A stretch of DNA of 64,000 nt. Source: Pseudomonas syringae. Lineage in GTDB: Bacteria > Pseudomonadota > Gammaproteobacteria > Pseudomonadales > Pseudomonadaceae. Shown here piece by piece: positions 18,601 to 28,441 of this stretch. Location of the stretch: the NCBI RefSeq assembly GCF_001698815.1, contig NZ_LGSI01000040.1, positions 1 to 64,000 on the forward strand. The letters are read 5' to 3'. Within the stretch, counting starts at the first letter, position 1. The number at the start of each line of letters is the position of its first letter. The notes under the pieces are model-generated. The model was not told the origin of the DNA. It saw only the letters and a program-made list of their open reading frames with translations, and did not search any database. Made by a program: the position numbers and the translations under genes.

Positions 18601-19188
18601 TCAGTGGTGGCGGGGCTTGAGGATCGCCGGTTTCTCGTCCGGAGCCTGGCACAGCAGGTACAGCGCGGTCAGGGCTTCCGGGATCTGCACGATCATGTCG
18701 TCCATCAGATTGGCATCCTGGGCGATATCCGCGAACTCAGGCTGCTCGTCGAACAGGCCCGAACCGACCATGATCGGCAACAGCATTTCGCTGACTTCTT
18801 CTTCGGCACTTTCGAACCAGGCGTTTTCACGCAGGAACACGCCTTCCATGAAGCCGATGCACCAGCCGCGCAGATCGGAATCGTCAGGCTCGTCGCCCAG
18901 ATCGAGATCGCATGGCAGCTCGAATTCTTCGTCGGATGCCAACTGGCGGGCGATGTGCGCCTGCAGCTGGATCAACGTGGCTTCGATTTCTTCGCGCTGG
19001 GCATCACTTTCGTAATGCGGCGGCTCGGAGAACAAAGCATCGATCCATTCACGCTCGGGAACGGTTTCGGCACAGATGGACAGGGCGGTCATGTAGCCGT
19101 GAGCGGCCACGTAGTCCAGCGCCTCGTCATGCAGCTCATCGGCATCGAGGAAGGCTTGCAGGCGGTTTAGTTGCTCAGCGAAGGACAT
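18601..19188 (-). CDS. UPF0149 / YecA-family protein
   Basis: 195 residues, strongly acidic, all-helical in appearance. It carries the family landmark GWCIGFMEGVFLRENAW (about 128-144) and the LPIM / IPEALTALY segments. Function is not established. The open frame extends upstream, but the ATG at 19188 is preferred: it gives the family N-terminus (MSFAEQLNRLQAFLDADELHDEA) and AGG lies upstream on the coding strand. It is divergent from recQ. Confidence 0.88.
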   Translation of the reverse strand: MSFAEQLNRLQAFLDADELHDEALDYVAAHGYMTALSICAETVPEREWIDALFSEPPHYESDAQREEIEATLIQLQAHIARQLASDEEFELPCDLDLGDEPDDSDLRGWCIGFMEGVFLRENAWFESAEEEVSEMLLPIMVGSGLFDEQPEFADIAQDANLMDDMIVQIPEALTALYLLCQAPDEKPAILKPRHH

Positions 19189-19365
19189 TGAAAGACTACC
19201 TTGGAAATAAACGATGCTGAATTCTAGGCTCTGAGAGCCGTGGGCGCCAGCGGCGAGGCGGTTTGAGGTTAATTTTCGACCACTCGTGTCGCTGCTGTCC
19301 TTTGCCTTTAAGCGGTCGGGTATACTGCCGCGCTTTGCAGTGCAGCAGGACAATCTGGGGTTTTT

Positions 19366-21492
19366 ATGCTCGAACAGGCACAACGCGTACTTAAAGACAT
19401 CTTTGGCTACGACAGTTTTCGTGGTCGCCAGGGTGCCATTATTGAACGCGTGGCCAATGGCGGCGACGCCTTGGTGCTGATGCCCACCGGCGGCGGCAAG
19501 TCCTTATGCTTCCAGGTTCCGGGACTGTTGCGCGACGGCCTGACGGTGGTGGTATCACCGTTGATCGCCTTGATGGACGATCAGGTGGCGACGCTTGAGG
19601 AATTGGGTGTGTCCGCCGCAGCGTTGAACTCCACCCTCAGCGCCGAACAGCAACGTGATCTGGCCAACCGGATTCGTCTGGGCGAGGTCAAAATGCTCTA
19701 TCTGGCCCCGGAACGTCTGGTCCAGCCGCGCATGTTGGCGTTTCTGCAAAATCTGCAGATCGGCCTGTTCGCCATCGATGAAGCCCACTGCGTATCCCAA
19801 TGGGGTCATGATTTCCGTCCGGAATACCTGAAACTGGGCCAGTTGGCCGAGCTGTTCCCCGACGTGCCGCGCATTGCCCTGACGGCCACGGCCGACAAAC
19901 GGACCCGTGAAGAGATCGTCACGCGCCTGCATTTGCAGAATGCCGAGCGCTTTCTGTCCAGTTTCGACCGGCCGAATATTTTTTATCGCATCGTGCCCAA
20001 GGAGCAGCAGCGCAAGCAGTTGCTGGCGTTTCTCTCCGAGCGCCGCAGCGATGCGGGCATCGTCTATTGCCTGTCGCGCAAGAAAGTCGACGAGGTTGCC
20101 GCGTTTCTTTGCGACAACAAATACCCGGCGCTGCCGTATCACGCTGGCTTGCCCTCGGAAACCCGCTCTGCCAACCAGAAACGCTTCCTCAATGAGGAAG
20201 GCTTGATCATGGTTGCGACCATCGCCTTCGGCATGGGCATCGATAAACCCAACGTGCGCTTTGTCGCGCACATGGATTTGCCCAAATCCCTGGAAGCGTA
20301 TTACCAGGAAACCGGCCGCGCCGGTCGTGACGGTTTGCCGGCCGATGCCTGGATGACCTACGGCCTGCAAGACGTGGTGATGCTCAAGCAGATGCTGCAA
20401 AACTCCGAAGGCGATGAACGGCACAAGCGTCTGGAGCAACACAAGCTCGATGCCATGCTGGCTTTGTGCGAAGAAACCCGTTGCCGTCGTCAGACGCTGC
20501 TGGCCTATTTCGACGAAGACATGCCCGAACCTTGCGGGCATTGCGATAACTGCGTCGATGGCGTGCAAACCTGGGACGCCACCGAACCCGCACGACAGGC
20601 GCTTTCAGCGATCTATCGCACCGGGCAGCGCTATGGCGTCGGTCATCTGGTCGACGTCCTGCTGGGCAAATCCAACGATAAGGTGCAAAGCTTCGGCCAT
20701 CAGCACCTTGCCGTGTTCGGGGTCGGCAAAGACCGCTCCGAAGGCGAATGGCGTTCGCTGTTCCGCCAATTGGTGGCGCGCGGCCTGGCGGATATCGATC
20801 TGGAAGGCTACGGCGGCTTGCGCTTGAGTGATACGTGCCGGCCTTTATTGCGCGGCGAAGTCAGTCTTGAATTGCGCCGCGACCTGAAACCGCAAACCAC
20901 CGCCAAAGGCGGCTCCAGTCCGGCCAGCCAACTGGTGCGTGGCGAAGAGCGCGAACAGTGGGAAGCCTTGCGCGCCCTGCGTCGCAAGCTGGCCGAAGAG
21001 CACGGCGTGCCGCCTTATGTGATTTTCCCGGATTCCACCTTGCTGGAAATGCTGCGCAGCAAACCCGACACCTTGTCCGACATGGCCCAGGTCAGCGGCG
21101 TTGGCGCGCGCAAGCTGGAGCGCTATGGTCAGGCGTTCCTTGAGGTGCTGAGCGGCACCGCCGAGGCGCCGAAAGTCGTTGCCGATGTGCGTCATGAACT
21201 GATCAGTCTGGCCCGCGCCGGGATGACCCCGATGCAGATTGCCGGTCAGCTGCAATGTTCGGAGAAAAACGTCTACACCATGCTGGCCGAGGCCATCGGT
21301 AAGCAGCAGTTGTCGCTTGAACAGGCCCTTGATCTGCCGGAAGACCTGCTGGGTGAAGTCCAGGACGCTTTCCTTGATGGCGAAGGCGAACTGCCGCCGG
21401 TAGCGGCCATTGCCGAGCAATTCAGCGGGCGCGTTCCCGAAGGTGTGCTGTATTGTGTGCGCGCTGCGTTGCAGTCCGAATTCGAAGTCTGA
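19366..21492 (+). CDS. recQ: ATP-dependent DNA helicase RecQ
   Basis: 3'-to-5' DNA helicase for recombination and repair. The 708 residues contain Walker A PTGGGKS (40-46), DEAH (138-141), helicase motifs through [10 protein letters not shown], a zinc-binding cysteine cluster (CEETRC ... CGHCDNC, about 365-395), a winged-helix RQC domain, an HRDC domain (about 525-600), and a C-terminal extension typical of Pseudomonas RecQ. A TATACT -10 element at 19321-19326, about 40 bases before the ATG, is a likely promoter with a weak -35. The neighbours (MarR and FimV-like genes downstream) match the order near recQ in PAO1, from memory. Confidence 0.97.
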   Translation: MLEQAQRVLKDIFGYDSFRGRQGAIIERVANGGDALVLMPTGGGKSLCFQVPGLLRDGLTVVVSPLIALMDDQVATLEELGVSAAALNSTLSAEQQRDLANRIRLGEVKMLYLAPERLVQPRMLAFLQNLQIGLFAIDEAHCVSQWGHDFRPEYLKLGQLAELFPDVPRIALTATADKRTREEIVTRLHLQNAERFLSSFDRPNIFYRIVPKEQQRKQLLAFLSERRSDAGIVYCLSRKKVDEVAAFLCDNKYPALPYHAGLPSETRSANQKRFLNEEGLIMVATIAFGMGIDKPNVRFVAHMDLPKSLEAYYQETGRAGRDGLPADAWMTYGLQDVVMLKQMLQNSEGDERHKRLEQHKLDAMLALCEETRCRRQTLLAYFDEDMPEPCGHCDNCVDGVQTWDATEPARQALSAIYRTGQRYGVGHLVDVLLGKSNDKVQSFGHQHLAVFGVGKDRSEGEWRSLFRQLVARGLADIDLEGYGGLRLSDTCRPLLRGEVSLELRRDLKPQTTAKGGSSPASQLVRGEEREQWEALRALRRKLAEEHGVPPYVIFPDSTLLEMLRSKPDTLSDMAQVSGVGARKLERYGQAFLEVLSGTAEAPKVVADVRHELISLARAGMTPMQIAGQLQCSEKNVYTMLAEAIGKQQLSLEQALDLPEDLLGEVQDAFLDGEGELPPVAAIAEQFSGRVPEGVLYCVRAALQSEFEV

Positions 21493-21578
21493 CATTCGCT
21501 GCAGTCCAGGCGTTGACAGTGCTGCGACCAAAGGCCACAGCAGGAAACTTGCCACGGTCCGGGGTCCATGGTTAGCTG

Positions 21579-21591
21579 ACTAATAATTAGT
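21579..21591. promoter_or_regulatory. Palindrome ahead of the MarR gene (possible operator)
   Basis: ACTAATAATTAGT is a perfect 6+1+6 palindrome centred about 25 bases before the MarR-family start codon. MarR/SlyA proteins commonly bind short A/T-rich palindromes and repress their own genes, so self-regulation is plausible. The inference rests on position and symmetry only. Confidence 0.45.
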
Positions 21592-21609
21592 TTCGACCAT
21601 GAGTTTTCT

Positions 21610-22044
21610 ATGCCAATGACTGATGAACATCGTTTCGGTATGCAACTTGCGCAAATCACCCGCGGGTGGCGAGCCGAGCTTGATCGACGATTGGCTGACA
21701 TGGGGCTGTCCCAGGCCCGTTGGCTGGTGTTACTGCATCTGGCCCGCTTCACGGAACCACCGACCCAGCGCGAGCTGGCACAAAGCGTTGCGGTTGAAGG
21801 CCCGACCCTGGCGCGTTTGCTCGACAGCCTGGAAACCCAGGGGCTGGTGCAACGTCAGGCGGTCCTGGAAGATCGACGCGCGAAGAAAATCGTCCTCTGC
21901 GACACCGCCCTGCCTCTGATTGAAAAAATCGAAGCCATCGCCACGGCGCTGCGTATCGAAGTGTTCGAGGGTATCGACGAGGAAGATCTGCGCACTTGCA
22001 TGCGTGTTCATGCGCAAATTCGGGCTAACCTCGAAAGATCCTGA
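21610..22044 (+). CDS. MarR/SlyA-family transcriptional regulator
   Basis: 144 residues with a winged helix-turn-helix in the middle (TQRELAQSVAVEGPTLARLLDSLETQGLVQR, about 56-86) and the wing DDR-like motif LEDRRAKKIVL. Dimerisation helices lie at both ends. The ligand and targets are unknown. An upstream palindrome at 21579-21591 may be its operator. The gene lies between recQ and the FimV-like gene on the same strand. Confidence 0.93.
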   Translation: MPMTDEHRFGMQLAQITRGWRAELDRRLADMGLSQARWLVLLHLARFTEPPTQRELAQSVAVEGPTLARLLDSLETQGLVQRQAVLEDRRAKKIVLCDTALPLIEKIEAIATALRIEVFEGIDEEDLRTCMRVHAQIRANLERS

Positions 22045-22149
22045 GGCAGGCGAGCGGCTTCTCACTCATACTTGTGCTCTCAGGCGATGAAGTCTGCGCT
22101 TTATATTGAACATGCCGAGAAGCCTGCTTTGGTTTCCATAAGGGTCTGT

Positions 22150-24309
22150 ATGCTGAAGAGTTTTCAGGCTGCTGCGCTGGGCTATCGTCGCCACTCCAGT
22201 CACATGGGCAAGACACTGCGCCGAACAGCCTTGCTGGCGGCCATTTCATCGGTCTCGATGCTGCATGCTTCCATCGCGTCGGCATTGGGAATGGGCGACA
22301 TCACCCTTCATTCCGCGCTGAATCAGCCGTTGAATGCCGACATTGAACTGGTCGAAACCGGCGGGTTGAGCGCCGAGGACATCGTTGCAAGGCTGGGCTC
22401 GGTGGACGATTTCGCCAAGGCCGGTGTCGAGCGGGTTTTCTTCTATAACGATCTGCGCTTTACCCCGATCATCAAGGGTAATCGCGGCGTGATACGCGTG
22501 GTTTCGACCAAGCCGGTCACCGAACCCTATCTGAATTTCCTCGTGCAAGTCGTCCGTCCAAACGGCAACCTGCTGCACGAGTACACCGTGCTGCTAGACC
22601 CGGCGACCTCGCCGGCAGGTATGGCAGCGACAAGTGGCCGGAACAGGGACGCTTCGGTGCAGGCAACGGCTGAATCACGTATGCCCATCGCGCCGCCCGC
22701 GACGTCTCAGGACAAGCGTTATGCAGTTGCCAGCGGCGATACGCTGGACTCGATTGCCCGCCGCGTGCAGGGCAATGGTGCCAATGCTTCGGCCGCCCGA
22801 ATGGCCGATGGCATCCAGGCATTGAACCCGCAAGCGTTCGCCAGCGGTAAGGGCAGCGTCCTGAAGGTCGGGCAAAACCTGTTACTGCCTGACGCTGCTG
22901 TGGTGCCCAGCGCTCGCAATGCAGCGCCGACACCCGTTTCCGCCGCGTCACCCAAGGCCGCCGCAATGCCTGCCGATGTGCAACGCAGCGCTGAACAACT
23001 GGCTACCGCTGCCGTTGAAAATCAACAATTGAACAAAAATCTGGATGACTTGAAAGGCCAGATTGCGGTCCTGCAAGAGCAAATGACGGGCAAGGATCGG
23101 CAGATCGTCGGTCTGCAGACCCAGCTCTCCGAGAAAACCCCGGCGCCGGTGCCAAGCGCCCCGGTCATCGTGCCTTTACCCGCAAGCGCTACGCCGCCTG
23201 TGGTGGTCGAGCCGCGCGAGGATTCATTGCTGTCGTCGCTGTTGCTGCCGGGGGCGATCCTGGTGCTGCTGTTGTTGCTGGCCCTGGCTTATTCGGTACG
23301 CCGCAATCGTCGAAAGCAGCAACATTTGGCGGGCGCAATCCCGGCAGACTCACCGCTGATCAAACCCGCGCAAGCCGCAGAAGCTTCGGTTTATGAAGCT
23401 CCAGTAATGGCCTCGCGAGTTGTCCAGCCGGAAACGTCCATGAACGCCCCTCGGCCGATTGCCGCTGCGCCCAAGGCCAACGCGGCTCCCGATGCGCTGG
23501 ATGGTGTGAGCATCTACATTGCTTATGGTCGATTTGCCGAAGCCCTGGGGATTTTGCGCGGCGCTCTGCAGCGAGATCCACAGCGCACCGATATTCGCCT
23601 CAAGATCCTTGAGCTATTGGCGGAGCAGGGCGATGCGCCAGGTTTCGCCAGTGAAGAGCAAAACGCGCTGGAGCACGGCGTCGATCCGCAAACCCTGGCC
23701 GACCTGCGTAAACGTTATCCACAGCTCAAACCCGTGGAAACGTCTGCTGCACCGCTGGTCGTACCGGCAGCTTTGGCAGCTACCCAGCTGGCTGAACCTG
23801 AGCTCGCGCAACTGGACGAAACCGCCGCTGCGGCGCTGAATCCGGAGTCTGGCGACGAATTCCAGCTGAACCTTGACGACTTGTCCATGGATGCCGAATG
23901 GGATCTGGTGGATCCGTTCGACAGCCCGAAACCCTTGCGCGGCAAACCCGAGGTCGAGGAACCGGTCATTCAGGAGGATCTGGCGTTCTCGTCCAACCTC
24001 ACCGAATTGCCGGAAGTATTCGAAATACAGGACGATCAGTTCCTCAGTGATTTTTCCGATCCTGAACCTATCGTGCAGTCCAACAACGATTCGCTGGATG
24101 ATGCCTTCCTGGATGGCTTCATGGACGACTCGTCGGAGTTTGATTTGCTCGACATGGACGAAGCCCCGTTGAGCAAGATCAACCAGGCGCAGGTGCTGAT
24201 CGACGACGGCGACTTCGAATCCGCCAGGGAACTGTTGCTGGAAGTCATGGAAGATGCCGACGAGGAGCATCAACAAATGGCCCGGGAGTTGTTGACCAGC
24301 ATCAGTTGA
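22150..24309 (+). CDS. FimV-like LysM membrane protein
   Basis: About 719 residues. Begins with a signal/anchor segment ending ASALG, then the FimV N-terminal domain (MGDITLHSALNQPLNADIEL), a LysM peptidoglycan-binding domain (about 192-255), a coiled coil (ENQQLNKNLDDLKGQIAVLQEQ), one transmembrane helix (about 370-390), a TPR-like segment, and a C-terminal FimV domain (INQAQVLIDDGDFESARELLLEVM). P. aeruginosa FimV organises polar type IV pilus and twitching machinery. This shorter homologue matches the gene next to the MarR regulator in PAO1 rather than fimV itself. Start choice: the ATG at 22150 has AAGGG five bases upstream; the ATG at 22204 gives a more classical signal peptide but no ribosome-binding site. 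Confidence 0.85.
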   Translation: MLKSFQAAALGYRRHSSHMGKTLRRTALLAAISSVSMLHASIASALGMGDITLHSALNQPLNADIELVETGGLSAEDIVARLGSVDDFAKAGVERVFFYNDLRFTPIIKGNRGVIRVVSTKPVTEPYLNFLVQVVRPNGNLLHEYTVLLDPATSPAGMAATSGRNRDASVQATAESRMPIAPPATSQDKRYAVASGDTLDSIARRVQGNGANASAARMADGIQALNPQAFASGKGSVLKVGQNLLLPDAAVVPSARNAAPTPVSAASPKAAAMPADVQRSAEQLATAAVENQQLNKNLDDLKGQIAVLQEQMTGKDRQIVGLQTQLSEKTPAPVPSAPVIVPLPASATPPVVVEPREDSLLSSLLLPGAILVLLLLLALAYSVRRNRRKQQHLAGAIPADSPLIKPAQAAEASVYEAPVMASRVVQPETSMNAPRPIAAAPKANAAPDALDGVSIYIAYGRFAEALGILRGALQRDPQRTDIRLKILELLAEQGDAPGFASEEQNALEHGVDPQTLADLRKRYPQLKPVETSAAPLVVPAALAATQLAEPELAQLDETAAAALNPESGDEFQLNLDDLSMDAEWDLVDPFDSPKPLRGKPEVEEPVIQEDLAFSSNLTELPEVFEIQDDQFLSDFSDPEPIVQSNNDSLDDAFLDGFMDDSSEFDLLDMDEAPLSKINQAQVLIDDGDFESARELLLEVMEDADEEHQQMARELLTSIS

Positions 24310-24343
24310 AATCGGGGCTGCGGCAACGCAGTGGCTGATTTCA
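24307..24343 (+). other. Stem-loop at the FimV-like gene stop codon
   Basis: An outer stem TGAAATC / GATTTCA and an inner stem CTGCG / CGCAG close a GCAA (GNRA-type) loop. It overlaps the stop codon of the FimV-like gene and has no T-run, so it is more likely an mRNA-stabilising or processing hairpin than a terminator. Confidence 0.45.
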
Positions 24344-24381
24344 GCTTCGCGAAAACCTAACGACGTTCGGGAGTTTGCTTC

Positions 24382-24684
24382 ATGTCAGCCGTCAAACCTG
24401 AAGTTGTCATTACCTACTGCACCCAATGCCAATGGCTGCTGCGTGCTGCCTGGCTTGCTCAGGAGTTACTCAGCACGTTCTCCGACGATCTCGGTAAGGT
24501 GTCTTTGAAACCGGGTACTGGCGGGGTATTCCGGATTACCTGCGATGAGGTGCAGATCTGGGAACGCAAGGCTGACGGCGGCTTTCCGGAAGCGAAGATT
24601 CTCAAGCAGCGGGTACGTGACCAGATCGACCCGCAACGCGATCTCGGTCACAACGACAAGCCGGGCAGCCCGGTCATTTCATGA
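24382..24684 (+). CDS. SelT/SelW/SelH-family (Rdx) thioredoxin-like protein
   Basis: 100 residues. YCTQCQW near the N-terminus (CxxC, about residues 14-17) corresponds to the CxxU redox motif of selenoprotein W, with cysteine in place of selenocysteine. The distal GTGGVFRITCDEVQIWERK and GGFPEAKILKQRVRDQI segments are diagnostic of the family. A redox role is inferred; partners are unknown. It stands alone after the FimV-like gene. Confidence 0.92.
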   Translation: MSAVKPEVVITYCTQCQWLLRAAWLAQELLSTFSDDLGKVSLKPGTGGVFRITCDEVQIWERKADGGFPEAKILKQRVRDQIDPQRDLGHNDKPGSPVIS

Positions 24685-24799
24685 GCCGCAAGACCCTCGG
24701 GTAATGAGGGGCTTGCGCTGTCACAACACTGCCACGATGCAGTCACAATCGATTAACCCAGCCGGCGCATGATCCTGAAAACCCTGCCGGAGGTTAACC

Positions 24800-25627
24800 A
24801 TGAGCAGCGCTCAGCTTGCTAAACCCAGCCGTAAGCAACGCGTCCGCACCTTGTGGATTTCCGACGTGCATCTGGGCACGCGCGATTGCCAGGCCGAACA
24901 TTTGTCGGCGTTTCTCAAGCGCTATCAGGCCGACAAAGTCTATCTGGTGGGCGATATCATCGATGGCTGGAAGCTGCGCAGCGGCATGTATTGGCCTCAG
25001 GCGCACACCAATGTGATCCGCCGCCTGTTGACCATGAGCAAGCGCGGCACCGAAGTCATTTACGTCACCGGCAACCACGACGAATTCCTGCGCCGCTACT
25101 CGAAGCTGATCCTGGGCAATATACAGTTGGTGGATGAAGCCGAGCATGTCACTGCCGATGGTCGCCGGTTGCTGGTGATTCATGGTGATCAGTTCGACGT
25201 CATCACCCGCTATCACCGCTGGTTGGCATTTCTTGGCGATTCCGCCTATGAATTCACCCTGACCCTCAACCGCTGGCTCAATCACTGGCGGGCGAAATAC
25301 GGTTATGGCTACTGGTCTCTGTCGGCGTACCTCAAGCACAAGGTCAAGACTGCCGTCAGCTTCATCAGCGATTTCGAAGAAGCCATCGCCCACGAGTGCG
25401 TCAGGCGCGGGCTGGACGGTGTAGTCTGCGGGCATATCCATCACGCGGAAATTCGCCAGGTGGGTGGTGTGGAATACATGAACTGCGGGGATTGGGTTGA
25501 ATCGTGTTCGGCGTTGATCGAGCATCTGGACGGCTCGATCGAATTGTTCCGCCTGGCCGATGCACACCTGCCGGCAAAGGTGCTGCCGACCGACCAACAG
25601 GTTCCGGCCAGCGAACCCGTTGTTTAA
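24800..25627 (+). CDS. UDP-2,3-diacylglucosamine diphosphatase-like metallophosphoesterase (LpxH family)
   Basis: 275 residues of the calcineurin-like fold: SDVHLG (21-26), GDIID (51-55), GNHDE (91-95), HGD (128-130) and a C-terminal GHIHH (about 205-209) supply the two-metal site. These long LpxH-like proteins (COG2908) are distinct from the roughly 240-residue LpxH of lipid A synthesis, so the exact substrate is uncertain. GGAGG lies ahead of the ATG. The downstream gene is convergent. Confidence 0.85.
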   Translation: MSSAQLAKPSRKQRVRTLWISDVHLGTRDCQAEHLSAFLKRYQADKVYLVGDIIDGWKLRSGMYWPQAHTNVIRRLLTMSKRGTEVIYVTGNHDEFLRRYSKLILGNIQLVDEAEHVTADGRRLLVIHGDQFDVITRYHRWLAFLGDSAYEFTLTLNRWLNHWRAKYGYGYWSLSAYLKHKVKTAVSFISDFEEAIAHECVRRGLDGVVCGHIHHAEIRQVGGVEYMNCGDWVESCSALIEHLDGSIELFRLADAHLPAKVLPTDQQVPASEPVV

Positions 25628-25654
25628 AGCTTTCGATTAAAACGGCGTCTTCGA

Positions 25655-25966
25655 TTAGAAGGGCACCTTGCCGAGCACCATGTCCCGGTACATGACGAAA
25701 TCTCCCAGCAGACTGTAGAAGGGATGCTGGAAGGTGGCCGGGCGGTTCTTCTCGAAGAAAAAGTGACCTGCCCAGGCGAATCCGTAACCGGCGACAGGCA
25801 CCAGCCACAATAAGCCCCAATGACCGCCGCCCACGGCGAACGCCAGCAGGAAAATCACCAGGCTGGTGCCGATGAAGTGCAGGCGACGGCAAGTACTGTC
25901 GCGGTGCTCAAGCAAATAGTACGGATAGAAATCGGCAAAACGGGTGAACTGTTTCGTGTTTTCCAT
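25655..25966 (-). CDS. DUF962 / Mpo1-like small membrane protein
   Basis: 103 residues with the family histidine pattern HRDSTCRRLHFIGT (about 20-33) and WAGHFFFEKNRPATF (about 65-79), plus two hydrophobic segments between. The yeast relative Mpo1 is an iron-dependent dioxygenase of 2-hydroxy fatty acids, but this short bacterial form has no assigned activity. The start at 25966 gives MENTKQFTRFADFYPYYL, the usual N-terminus; the upstream extension of the frame runs through a REP and is not coding. Confidence 0.85.
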   Translation of the reverse strand: MENTKQFTRFADFYPYYLLEHRDSTCRRLHFIGTSLVIFLLAFAVGGGHWGLLWLVPVAGYGFAWAGHFFFEKNRPATFQHPFYSLLGDFVMYRDMVLGKVPF

Positions 25967-25993
25967 GACTGACGGTCCTGATTTTGTTGGGAT

Positions 25994-26051
25994 CGGGGAC
26001 AAGTCCCCTCCTACCTGTTTCGGAACCCGGTAGGACCGGACTTGTCCGGGA
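25994..26051. repeat. REP elements between the DUF962 gene and trkH
   Basis: CGGGGACAAGTCCCCTCCTAC and GTAGGACCGGACTTGTCCGGGA lie back to back. The first shares its core with the repeat at 43-137. No gene is seen in the 179-base gap. Confidence 0.75.
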
Positions 26052-26145
26052 AGCCGCCCGTGCAGGCGATGAATCTTCTCCTGTCGGTTAACAGTGACAA
26101 TAAACGCCTTTTCCCGCGCCACGGCAATAGCCTTCGAACCGGACC

Positions 26146-27600
26146 TCAATGGCGCCAGAATGCCGGGATGCACAGCACCAGCACCGTGATGATCTCCAGC
26201 CTGCCGAGCAGCATGCCCAGGGACAGAATCCATTTTGCGGCATCCGGCAGGCTGGCAAAGTTACCCGCAGGACCGATGGTTTCGCCCAGTCCCGGCCCGA
26301 CCCCGGACACTGTACTCGCGGCACCGGTCAGCGCTGTCATCCAGTCCAGCCCCAGCAACGAGAGCGCCAGCGCAATCAGGCAGATGGTGATGGTAAAGAA
26401 GAACGAGAAAGTCAGAATCGAGCGCACGATTTCGTCGTCGAGACGATGCCCGTTGTACTTTTGCTTGATCACCGCCCGTGGATGGATCAACTGGTGCAGG
26501 TTGGCCTTGAGCAGGATGTAGGCGACCTGGAAGCGGAAGATCTTCACGCCGCCCGCTGTCGAGCCTGAACAGCCGCCGATGAAACCCAGATAGAAGAAGA
26601 ACATCAGTGCGAAATTGCCCCACAGGCTGTAATCCCCAAGGGCAAACCCCGTCGTGGTCACCACGGATGTGACATTCAACGCCACATGGCGCAACGCGTC
26701 GTACCAAGGCAGGTCGGTGGTCGCCCAGTACCAGGTGCCCATGACCAGCCAGGTGGTCAATAGCAGCCCCAACAACCCGCGAACCTGCTCATCCCGGAAC
26801 AGCGCGCCACGGTTGCCGCGCAGTGTTGCGACATACAGTGTGAAGGGCAGGCTGCCGAGGATCATTACGACGATGGCCACCCAATGCACCGCTGGCTGGT
26901 GCCATTTGGCCAGGGACAGGTCCGAGGTAGAGAACCCACCCGTGGAAATCGCCGACATCGCGTGATTGATCGCATCGAACAGGCTCATGCCCGCCAGCCA
27001 GAAGGCAATGCTGCCCAGCGCGGTGAAGCCGACATAGGCCAGCACGATGAACTTGGCAACCATGTGCGAGCGCGGCATGACCTTTTCCGAGCGGTCCGAC
27101 GATTCGGTCTGGAACAGCCGCATGCCACCGATGCGCAGCAGCGGCAGAATCGCCACAGCCATGCCGATGAAGCCGATCCCGCCGAGCCAGTGCAGCATCG
27201 AGCGCCAGATCAGAATCCCCGGCGACATGGTGTCCAGGCCGCTGAGTACCGTAGAACCGGTGGCGGTGATCCCGGACATGCTTTCGAAAAACGAGTCGGT
27301 GTAGCTGATATGTTGCGTCAGCAGAAACGGCAGAGCGGCAAAGATACACACCACGATCCAGCTGGAAACCGTGAGCAGGTACATGTCCCTCGGACGCAGG
27401 TGCACATGCTCCGGGCGACCGGGAATCACCAGGGCAAGGCCGGCGATGAACGTCAGAAGGCTGGCCCAGAGGAAGGAGCGCAGGTCTTCGATGCGGTCGA
27501 AGATGACCAGCGTCGCCATGGGCACGATCATGGCGATAGCCAGAGTGATCAGGAAGATGCCGATTATGAAACCGATGATACGAAGGGTCGGCAACGCCAT
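26146..27600 (-). CDS. trkH: TrkH-family potassium uptake channel subunit
   Basis: Inner-membrane pore of the Trk potassium system; works with the cytoplasmic TrkA gate, which is not encoded here. The 484 residues hold about ten membrane segments and four pore loops with the family motifs ITATGSTVL, AISTGGFSTSD, TSVVTTTGFALGDYSLWG and GCSGSTAGGVKIFR. Full length for TrkH. The start at 27600 (MALPTLRIIGFIIG) opens directly into the first helix. Single gene, divergent from the nitroreductase. Confidence 0.95.
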   Translation of the reverse strand: MALPTLRIIGFIIGIFLITLAIAMIVPMATLVIFDRIEDLRSFLWASLLTFIAGLALVIPGRPEHVHLRPRDMYLLTVSSWIVVCIFAALPFLLTQHISYTDSFFESMSGITATGSTVLSGLDTMSPGILIWRSMLHWLGGIGFIGMAVAILPLLRIGGMRLFQTESSDRSEKVMPRSHMVAKFIVLAYVGFTALGSIAFWLAGMSLFDAINHAMSAISTGGFSTSDLSLAKWHQPAVHWVAIVVMILGSLPFTLYVATLRGNRGALFRDEQVRGLLGLLLTTWLVMGTWYWATTDLPWYDALRHVALNVTSVVTTTGFALGDYSLWGNFALMFFFYLGFIGGCSGSTAGGVKIFRFQVAYILLKANLHQLIHPRAVIKQKYNGHRLDDEIVRSILTFSFFFTITICLIALALSLLGLDWMTALTGAASTVSGVGPGLGETIGPAGNFASLPDAAKWILSLGMLLGRLEIITVLVLCIPAFWRH

Positions 27601-27753
27601 GCAGTCGCTCTGACTAAAGTGGGGAGAGGCGCCATTCTACCTGCGGCCCACGGCAAGTAAACCGGGACGCTTCAGTCAATGGCTGTAAGTAATCGCCGCC
27701 AGGGTTCGTTATCTGAGTCTAGAATGCTCATTCATTTTTCAAGGAGGTAGCCC

Positions 27754-28314
27754 ATGGAGGCGCTCGACGTTTTGCTCAACCGTGTTTCCGTTCCGCGGTT
27801 GCTCGACCCCGCGCCGGATGCCGCGCAGCGAGAAATCCTTTTCAGCGCGGCGATGCGCGCCCCCGATCATGGTCAGTTGCGGCCGTTTCGTTTTCTGACC
27901 GTCGAAGGTCCGGCCCGTGAACGCATGGGCGATCTGTTGGCCGAAGCTCTGCGCAAAAGTGGCGCAGACGCCACGCCCCAGGCGCTGGACAAGGCGCGCC
28001 TCGGCCCGTTGCGCGCACCTCTGGTCGTGGTGGTGATCGCGCGCTTGACGGATCACTTCAAGGTGCCGAAGCAGGAGCAACTGATCACCGCAGGTTGCGC
28101 AGCCCACAGCGTGTTGCTGGCCGCTTATGCATTGGGCGTCGGCGCGGTCTGGCGCACCGGCGAGCTTTCCTATTCGCCGACTGTCGCCAAGGGGCTTGGC
28201 CTGGCCGCCGATGAGCAAGTCATCGCGTTCCTGTACCTGGGCACCCCGCAAAACCCGCCGCGCGTTGCGGGCAAAGTGGATCTGGTGGATTTTGTCAGCG
28301 AGTGGCAGGGGTGA
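27754..28314 (+). CDS. Nitroreductase family protein, YdjA-like
   Basis: 186 residues, compact FMN-dependent nitroreductase of the YdjA subgroup. The FMN-contact motif RAPDHGQLRPFRF (about 35-47), the central LITAGCAAHSVLLAAYALGVGAVWRTG and the C-terminal FLYLGTP are all present. The physiological substrate is unknown. A strong AAGGAGGT ribosome-binding site precedes the ATG. A REP doublet follows. Confidence 0.93.
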   Translation: MEALDVLLNRVSVPRLLDPAPDAAQREILFSAAMRAPDHGQLRPFRFLTVEGPARERMGDLLAEALRKSGADATPQALDKARLGPLRAPLVVVVIARLTDHFKVPKQEQLITAGCAAHSVLLAAYALGVGAVWRTGELSYSPTVAKGLGLAADEQVIAFLYLGTPQNPPRVAGKVDLVDFVSEWQG

Positions 28315-28326
28315 AGCTTCCTGCCT

Positions 28327-28420
28327 CTGTGGGAGCTAGCTTGCTTGCGAAGACGAAAGGTCGGGCCGCAAAGATCTGTCGGGCACACTGGCCTCTTCGC
28401 GAGCAAGCTCGCTCCCACAG
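28327..28420. repeat. REP doublet
   Basis: CTGTGGGAGCTAGCTTGCTT and AGCAAGCTCGCTCCCACAG form imperfect inverted arms about 90 bases apart. The pair fills the gap between the convergent nitroreductase and sensor-kinase genes. Confidence 0.8.
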
Positions 28421-28441
28421 GTATTTCGCAGGAACAGCTAT

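Noticed and set aside
28327..28420. CRISPR-like repeat arrangement
   Set aside because: Only two inverted copies with REP sequence and no regular direct repeats or spacers; all repeat clusters in the window are REP elements.
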